A DNA stretch of 42,114 nt from an uncultured Burkholderiales bacterium (lineage in GTDB: Bacteria > Pseudomonadota > Gammaproteobacteria > Burkholderiales > Burkholderiaceae_C): NCBI GenBank assembly GCA_903831655.1, contig CAIKYO010000210.1, positions 1 through 42,114 on the forward strand, read 5' to 3'. Position numbers and translations under genes: made by a program. Positions 36,875 to 42,114 of the stretch are shown here, piece by piece (position 1 is the first letter of the stretch; each line of letters starts with the position of its first letter). Below the pieces are notes generated by a model, which had not been told where the DNA came from, did not search any database, and saw nothing but the letters and a program-made list of their open reading frames with translations.

Positions 36875-37666
36875 ATGTACGCATTTACCTACGAACGCCC
36901 CCACTCATTGAGTGATGTTGCTAAATTGATCGAACACGGCTCTCAGCCTTTGGCTGGAGGTCAAACTTTGCTGGCTTCCATGAAGCAACGCCTGGCCAGT
37001 CCTGAGGCTTTGGTTGATTTGTCACAAGTTCCCGAGCTCAAAGGCATCACGCTCAATGGATCTTCACTGATCATTGGCGCCATGAGTCGCCACGCTGAGG
37101 TGGCGAGCAACGAGTTGGTGATCAAACACATCCCCGCTTTGGCTGATTTGGCTGGTCACATTGGCGATAAACAAGTGCGTGCCATGGGTACGATTGGTGG
37201 CTCAGTTGCCAACAACGACCCCTCGGCCTGTTATCCAAGTGCTGTGTTGGCTTTGAACGCCAAAGTGCACACCAACCGACGTGTGATCAACGCCAATGAC
37301 TTTTTCCTAGGCATGTTCTCAACCGCCTTGGAGAGCGGAGAGATCATCAAAGCCATTGAGTTCCCCATCCCCAAGAAGGCGGTCTACTTGAAGTTCAAGC
37401 AGCAAGCGTCCCGCTTCGCGATGGTGGGCATTTTCTTGGCTCAAACTGCGGAGGGTGTGCATGTGGCGGTCACGGGCGCGAGCTCTCAAGGGGTCTTTAG
37501 ACACGCTGGCCTTGAGGCTGCGTTGAACAAAAGTTTCACCGTTGAGGCCGCTGCCTCAGTTGCAATTGATGCCAGCGATTTGAACTCGGATATCCACGCC
37601 TCAGCCGAGTACCGTGCTCATTTGATCAGTGTTCAGACTCAGCGAGCAGTGAAATATTTGCTCTAA
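36875..37666 (+). CDS. coxM: Molybdenum hydroxylase FAD-binding subunit (CoxM-like)
   Basis: Flavoprotein subunit that passes electrons from the FeS clusters to the acceptor. The 263-residue protein has the FAD-binding motifs AGGQTLLASMK (27-37) and TIGGSVANNDPSACYPS (from 106), both standard in the family. It starts 45 nt after coxL, and coxD begins immediately after its stop. It is slightly shorter than the usual 280-290 residues, mostly at the C-terminal domain. Confidence 0.92.
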   Translation: MYAFTYERPHSLSDVAKLIEHGSQPLAGGQTLLASMKQRLASPEALVDLSQVPELKGITLNGSSLIIGAMSRHAEVASNELVIKHIPALADLAGHIGDKQVRAMGTIGGSVANNDPSACYPSAVLALNAKVHTNRRVINANDFFLGMFSTALESGEIIKAIEFPIPKKAVYLKFKQQASRFAMVGIFLAQTAEGVHVAVTGASSQGVFRHAGLEAALNKSFTVEAAASVAIDASDLNSDIHASAEYRAHLISVQTQRAVKYLL

Positions 37667-38548
37667 ATGGTCTCCATTGATGCATTGATCCTTGCCTTAA
37701 AAGAGGTGGGGTATGAGGCCGATCGCCGATTGGCCACAGCCGTCTTTTTAGCACTCAAACTTCAAAGGCCCTTGCTCTTAGAGGGTGAGCCGGGGGTTGG
37801 CAAAACGGAGCTTGCCAAAGCGCTTGCCAAAGTCCTCAGTCGAAATTTGGTGCGACTGCAGTGCTACGATGGCCTTGAGCTCAGGGAGGCTTTGTATGAG
37901 TGGAATTATGCTGCTCAAATGCTTCACATGAGAGCCTCTCAGGCACAATCTGCCACCAGCACTGAGGGACTTGAGCAAGAGGTGTATCAGCCCAAATATC
38001 TCATCCGTCGCCCTTTGCTTCAAGCCTTGGAGGCGCCACTTCCTGGGGCTGTCCTTTTGATCGATGAGGTGGACCGTGCAGATGAGCCTTTTGAGGCTTT
38101 TTTACTTGAGTATTTGGGCGAGTACCAGGTGAGCATCCCTGAGCTTGGAACCATCAAAGCCATGAGCACGCCGGTCACCATTTTGACCAGCAACAGAACA
38201 CGTGAGCTCAACGACGCAGTCAAGCGTCGGTGCTTGTACCACTGGATGGATTATCCCGAGCGAGAAAGGGAGCTTGAGATCATTCGCTCTCAAGTACCGC
38301 AAGCCAGCGCTCAATTGACTGAACAAATCTCTAAATTTGTAGAAAAACTCAGGTCTGCTCCGTTTGCAGATGCTTTCTCCCGAAGTCCGGGCATTGCCGA
38401 GAGTGTTGAGTGGGCACGTGCTTTGGTGGCCCTTGATACCTTGAACATTGATCCGGAGTTGGTCTCAGACACAGCAGGCATCCTTTTCAAGCAGCGCGAA
38501 GACGTCGAGGCCCTCTCTCCCATGGTGGAATCTTTACTGGCACCTTGA
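37667..38548 (+). CDS. coxD: MoxR-family AAA+ ATPase, CoxD-like maturation factor
   Basis: An AAA+ ATPase of the MoxR group (293 residues), thought to remodel the hydroxylase so that its active site can be completed; in Oligotropha CoxD is needed for the metal-sulfur centre. Walker A GEPGVGKT (40-47), Walker B VLLIDEVDRAD (around 129-139) and sensor-1 TSNRTREL are seen. It follows coxM with no gap and precedes the VWA partner. Other MoxR proteins pair with VWA proteins in the same manner. Confidence 0.92.
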   Translation: MVSIDALILALKEVGYEADRRLATAVFLALKLQRPLLLEGEPGVGKTELAKALAKVLSRNLVRLQCYDGLELREALYEWNYAAQMLHMRASQAQSATSTEGLEQEVYQPKYLIRRPLLQALEAPLPGAVLLIDEVDRADEPFEAFLLEYLGEYQVSIPELGTIKAMSTPVTILTSNRTRELNDAVKRRCLYHWMDYPERERELEIIRSQVPQASAQLTEQISKFVEKLRSAPFADAFSRSPGIAESVEWARALVALDTLNIDPELVSDTAGILFKQREDVEALSPMVESLLAP

Positions 38549-38552
38549 GGGG

Positions 38553-38593
38553 GCTCATGCTTTGAGCTTTTGTGCTTTTATGATGAAAGCACA
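38553..38593 (+). other. Two hairpins in the coxD-coxE gap
   Basis: GCTCA-TGCTT-TGAGC (38553-38567) is followed by TTTTG. Then TGTGCTTT (38571-38578) pairs perfectly with AAAGCACA (38586-38593). Together they may attenuate transcription into coxE or mark an mRNA processing site. Confidence 0.45.
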
Positions 38594-38616
38594 CGCCACA
38601 TCGACTCTCTAACTTG

Positions 38617-39810
38617 ATGACAAGCTCCATGCAACTAGGTGACGCAAGACACGGTAAATGGCCACAAAACATGGTCGGATTCGCTCGAGCGCTTAGGCGT
38701 GCTGGGGTGGGGGTGGACAGTCGAAAAATATCGCTGGCCATTGAATGTGCACAGATTGTTGGTTTGGCCAATAAGCAGGATTTTGAATATGCTTTGGAAT
38801 CGGTTTTGGTGAGCCATCAGCACGAGCGCATCCTGTTCAAAGAACTCTTTGATTTGTATTTCAAAGACCCCAAATGGGCCAACCAGTTGCTCACACAAAT
38901 GCTGCCCACTCAAGAGGGCAAGAAGGACGTCAAGCCCAAGCGTGCAAGGGTGAATGACGCCATGCGACCCAAGGACGCCTTGAGCATGGCCACACCCAAG
39001 CAAAATGACGATGAGCTAGAGTTTGATGCTGCCATGACGGCAAGCGACCTTTCGAGATTGCGTCAAGCAGACTTCAACTCACTTCAAGGCCACGAGTACC
39101 AACTCGTTCAACGCCTGGCGCAAGAGACACCTTTGAACATTCCTAAAGTGCCCATTCGTCGCAAGCGTGCCATGCCTCGTGGGACTGTGGTTCACTGGCC
39201 CAAATTGCTTCAAAAGGCATCTACTCATGATGGGGAGTCTTTGACTTTTCCACTTCTAGGTGCACAAAGAAAGCCTTTGCCTTTATTGGTTTTGATTGAT
39301 ATCTCTGGATCAATGGAGCGTTACGCTCGAATGCTCCTGTCGTTCCTGCATCAATCGACTCAGCACTTAAAGTCAAGAGAAATCATGGCTTTTGGTACGG
39401 AGTTGACCGACCTGAGCCCAGCCTTTAAAACGCGGGATGTGGATGAAATGTTGGCTCAAACCAATGTATTGATCAAAGATTTTGCTGGTGGTACTCGCTT
39501 GGGGCATGCGCTCAAGGAGTTGCATCAGCAACATGCTAAAAAATTGATCTCCAAACGGACCATGGTGTTGTTGGTGAGCGATGGATTGGACACGGGAGAC
39601 GCCAAAGAGCTCGAGCGTGAGCTTGAGTGGCTCAAGCGCAGTACCCGAAAGATTTTGTGGCTCAATCCCTTGCTTCGCTTTGATGCCTATGAGCCTCTCG
39701 CCAAAGGCGCCATATTGCTCAATCGCTTTGCGGACAAGTCCTTGGCCATTCACAATTTGAATCACTTGAAGAATTTGACTCAGGGCATTGAGGATTTGGT
39801 CAAAGCATAA
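38617..39810 (+). CDS. coxE: VWA-domain protein, CoxE-like
   Basis: Partner of the MoxR ATPase (397 residues). A variable N-terminal half (about 1-215) contains a basic, Lys-rich stretch near 100-115 and the RRKRAMPRGTVVHW segment before a von Willebrand A domain. The MIDAS metal site DISGS is at about 228-232, with a later SDGLDTGD. CoxE proteins work with CoxD in assembling the active site; no signal peptide is seen, so the cytosol is likely. The start is ATG 38617; a TTG at 38614 and an ATG at 38629 are alternatives with no clear ribosome binding site for any. Confidence 0.88.
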   Translation: MTSSMQLGDARHGKWPQNMVGFARALRRAGVGVDSRKISLAIECAQIVGLANKQDFEYALESVLVSHQHERILFKELFDLYFKDPKWANQLLTQMLPTQEGKKDVKPKRARVNDAMRPKDALSMATPKQNDDELEFDAAMTASDLSRLRQADFNSLQGHEYQLVQRLAQETPLNIPKVPIRRKRAMPRGTVVHWPKLLQKASTHDGESLTFPLLGAQRKPLPLLVLIDISGSMERYARMLLSFLHQSTQHLKSREIMAFGTELTDLSPAFKTRDVDEMLAQTNVLIKDFAGGTRLGHALKELHQQHAKKLISKRTMVLLVSDGLDTGDAKELERELEWLKRSTRKILWLNPLLRFDAYEPLAKGAILLNRFADKSLAIHNLNHLKNLTQGIEDLVKA

Positions 39811-39879
39811 GTGTAAGATGCAGGCTAGCGCCTTTGGGTATTGAATTAAATCGTTTTTTTTGAATTGAGGAGCATTTTC

Positions 39880-40464
39880 ATGGACATGCAAGGCACAAGA
39901 CAGTTGACCGTCACGCAGCAACAAGCTTGGGATTGTTTGAACAACCCTGAAGTGCTCAAAGCGTGTATCCCTGGATGTGATCGAATTGAGCAAACAACCC
40001 CCGAAGAATATCAAATTGGCATGGCATTGAAAATTGGTCCAGTTTCTGCAAAATTCTCAGGCAAGATCATGCTCTCTGAGATGAATCCCCCAGCGAGCTA
40101 CACCTTGAACTTTGAAGGTCAGGGGGGTGTGGCTGGATTTGGCAAGGGTCAAGCTCAAGTCAAGTTGATTCCCAATGAGGGTGGGTGCGAGTTGCAATAT
40201 GTGGTGAATGCCCAAGTGGGTGGAAAAATCGCACAACTCGGACAGCGATTGATAGACGGTGCTGCAAAGTCCCTTTCCGAAGAATTCTTTAAAAAATTCG
40301 ATCTTGAAACCTCTAAATTATTGCCTGCAGCCGTTACTGAAGCGCCCGCTGCTTTGGCAAGCGATGAACTCCGGGATGCATCCCAGGCCTCGGGTCTTTT
40401 CAATGCAAGAAACATAGCTCTTGCTGGATTGTTTGTAATTGCCCTTTATTTCATCTTCAGGTGA
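39880..40464 (+). CDS. coxG: CoxG-like SRPBCC protein with C-terminal membrane anchor
   Basis: A 194-residue protein: an SRPBCC/CoxG domain (about 1-145; LTVTQQQAWDCLNNPEVLKACIPGC is typical, split here across two conserved strands), a short linker, and one C-terminal transmembrane helix (IALAGLFVIALYFIF, near 177-192). CoxG in Oligotropha recruits CO dehydrogenase to the membrane and may link it to quinone. GAGGAG lies upstream of ATG 39880; the open frame to 39865 is not used. It is the last gene of the cluster, 69 nt after coxE. Confidence 0.9.
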   Translation: MDMQGTRQLTVTQQQAWDCLNNPEVLKACIPGCDRIEQTTPEEYQIGMALKIGPVSAKFSGKIMLSEMNPPASYTLNFEGQGGVAGFGKGQAQVKLIPNEGGCELQYVVNAQVGGKIAQLGQRLIDGAAKSLSEEFFKKFDLETSKLLPAAVTEAPAALASDELRDASQASGLFNARNIALAGLFVIALYFIFR

Positions 40465-40505
40465 AGCACTGAACACTTGAGTGGTTCGCCTTGGCCAGCA
40501 CAACC

Positions 40506-42114
40506 ATGATTAAGCCTGGTTTAATTGCCATACACGGCAATCGTCTTGAGTTATTGGCAGAGACACTCTTTGAGTGGTTAGGCCGCTATCCTCTACCCTC
40601 TCTTGAGAGAGAGATCATCTTGGCCCCCAGTCATGCACTCACTGAGTGGGTCAAGATGCAAATGGCTGACGACTGGGGCGTTTGCGCCGTCTCTCAAGTG
40701 GAATTGCCTGGCCGAGTGCTGTGGGGACTCTATAGACGGGTCGTGAACCAAACCTCTCTGACTGGTTTTTCACCCACCGACCGAGAAGCCTTGGTGTGGA
40801 GGGTGATGCGCCTCATCTCACGACACATCGAACTCAATGAGTTCTCCCAAATTAAAAGCTATCTCGCTCAATCCCCTCGAACCCGCCATTACGAGTTGGC
40901 CCAATTGATTGCCGACTTGTTTGATCAATATCAGGTCTACCGAGGCGATTGGCTCAAAGCATGGGAACAAGGAGAGGATGTTTTAATTGATCAGCTCTCT
41001 AAATCCACCCCACTGTCAAAAGATCAAAGTTGGCAAGCAGTGCTTTGGAGGGCCATACTGGCAGAGTTGACAACTGAGCAGATCATGGGAATCAGACCCA
41101 ATTTGCATGCCTCCGTCATGAAGGAGTTGAACTCCGTTCAAGTGCAGCGTACATCGTGGCCTAAGCGGTTGGTGTTGTTTGGTTTTTCTTCTTTGCCGCA
41201 ACAAATGCTTGAATTCTTGTCTGCACTCTCCAAAGAGGTGCAGGTGATTTTGTGCATCAACAGCCCTTGTCAATATTACTGGGGAGACATTTCCTCAGGC
41301 AGAGAGCTCTTTGCCGCCTCTCAGCATCGATTGAAGGACAAAGGGACGATTCCCTTGGCGGATGTTGATTTGTCTGTGATGCATGAACATGCCAATCCCA
41401 TTCTTGCCAATTGGGGCAGACAGTCTCGGGATTTCATTCGATTATTGGATCGATTTGATTCCTTTGAATCTTCTTTCAATCATTTCGATCAGATGCGGGT
41501 TGATGTGTTTGATACCGAGGAGCCAAAACGAGGAACTCTTTTGGAGTCCATTCAGCATCAAATTCGAGATCTTGAGCCAGTTTCAGAAATTCAAACTGCT
41601 TTGCGAACGGCACAGGATCAAAGTGGGCAAGAAAACGCTCCATTAGACGGCTCTTTGGTCTTTCATGTCGCTCATGGGATGACGAGAGAGCTTGAGGTTT
41701 TGCACGATCAACTCCTCTTGATGATGACCGATGAGTGGGCTGTGTCTCAAGGTGCACCTCGCCTAGAGCCCAAGGATATCGTGGTGATGTTGCCTGACAT
41801 TGAGAGCGCAGCGCCAAGCATCGAGGCAATCTTTGGTCAATACGATAAAAGTGACGCTCGATTTATTCCTTTTGGTATTTCAGACGTCGTGCACCTGATC
41901 AATCATCCCTTGGTTGGGGCGGTGAAGTGGTTGTGTCAAATCCAAAGCCAAAAAGTGGGATTGAGTGAGATTTTAGAAATCATCAAAATTCCTGCTGTAG
42001 CCAAACGCTTTGGATTTGACTCACAAGGTCTAGAAATCTTGGAGTCTTGGTTAATGGACTCCGGAGCCAGATGGGGCTTGAGTGCTTTGCACAGACAAGA
42101 GTTGGGCTTTGCAG
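40506..42114 (+). CDS. recC: Exodeoxyribonuclease V gamma subunit, cut by the right edge
   Basis: N-terminal 536 codons of RecC, the Chi-recognising subunit of the RecBCD helicase-nuclease. The frame stays open to the window end. Recognisable parts are GLIAIHGNRLELLAETLFEW at the start, SQVELPGRVLWGLYR, the helicase-like segment FHVAHGMTRELEVLHDQLL (around 381-399), PKDIVVMLPDIESAAPSIE, and SGARWGLSALHR near the edge. A RecC always comes with RecB and RecD, expected just beyond the window. It starts 41 nt after coxG with no good ribosome binding site seen. Confidence 0.9.
   Translation, partial: MIKPGLIAIHGNRLELLAETLFEWLGRYPLPSLEREIILAPSHALTEWVKMQMADDWGVCAVSQVELPGRVLWGLYRRVVNQTSLTGFSPTDREALVWRVMRLISRHIELNEFSQIKSYLAQSPRTRHYELAQLIADLFDQYQVYRGDWLKAWEQGEDVLIDQLSKSTPLSKDQSWQAVLWRAILAELTTEQIMGIRPNLHASVMKELNSVQVQRTSWPKRLVLFGFSSLPQQMLEFLSALSKEVQVILCINSPCQYYWGDISSGRELFAASQHRLKDKGTIPLADVDLSVMHEHANPILANWGRQSRDFIRLLDRFDSFESSFNHFDQMRVDVFDTEEPKRGTLLESIQHQIRDLEPVSEIQTALRTAQDQSGQENAPLDGSLVFHVAHGMTRELEVLHDQLLLMMTDEWAVSQGAPRLEPKDIVVMLPDIESAAPSIEAIFGQYDKSDARFIPFGISDVVHLINHPLVGAVKWLCQIQSQKVGLSEILEIIKIPAVAKRFGFDSQGLEILESWLMDSGARWGLSALHRQELGFA

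Noticed and set aside
35906-36904. 332-codon open frame on the minus strand inside coxL
   Set aside because: It is fully antisense to a well-conserved enzyme gene, has no recognisable domain, and follows from the codon bias of coxL.
1-42114. CRISPR arrays, tRNA or rRNA genes, insertion sequences, prophage
   Set aside because: No repeat-spacer pattern, cloverleaf or rRNA sequence, transposase or phage gene was found on reading both strands; a tRNA scan would settle the tRNA point.

Overview
The window reads as chromosomal core DNA of a betaproteobacterium of the order Burkholderiales, probably close to Comamonadaceae. The signs are the gene order gntR-sdhCDAB-sdhE-gltA divergent from mdh-citE-like-acnB, a BPSS1780-family membrane protein next to uvrD and thrB, and protein sequences typical of that group. 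Base composition looks near 50% GC by eye (not measured). I see no rRNA, tRNA, CRISPR array, insertion sequence or phage gene.

Layout. (1) 1-11.8 kb is a TCA-cycle block. On the minus strand lie a GntR/UTRA regulator, sdhC, sdhD, sdhA, sdhB, sdhE and gltA. On the plus strand lie mdh, a CitE-like lyase, a small exported protein of unknown function and acnB. A perfect palindrome between gntR and mdh is the likely operator. (2) 11.9-14.1 kb is a small accessory locus. An Est30-like esterase is translationally coupled to a BLUF-like protein that lacks the flavin-photochemistry residues, and both diverge, with 6 bp between starts, from a DUF4118 membrane protein without a kinase domain. (3) 14.1-24.4 kb is housekeeping: guaC, uvrD, a BPSS1780-family protein, thrB, polA, a Tat-exported dienelactone-hydrolase-like protein and a ZIP metal transporter. 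(4) 24.5-30.0 kb holds a rhodanese-type sulfurtransferase and a Rieske oxygenase on the minus strand, then xseB-ispA-dxs on the plus strand (DNA repair and isoprenoid precursor supply). (5) 30.2-33.5 kb is a TRAP transporter whose binding protein is convergent with its two permease genes. (6) 33.9-40.5 kb is a CO-dehydrogenase-like molybdenum hydroxylase cluster in the order S-L-M-D-E-G. Its active-site loop is the form II type (AYRGAGR), so CO need not be the substrate. (7) The 5' part of recC runs off the right edge.

Working together: region 1 encodes citrate synthase, aconitase, succinate dehydrogenase and malate dehydrogenase beside one GntR regulator. Regions 5 and 6 may form an uptake-plus-oxidation unit for an organic substrate, but that is inference from adjacency. 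The parts most worth following up are the degenerate BLUF/esterase/DUF4118 locus, the unexplained exported protein before acnB, and the substrate of the form II hydroxylase.
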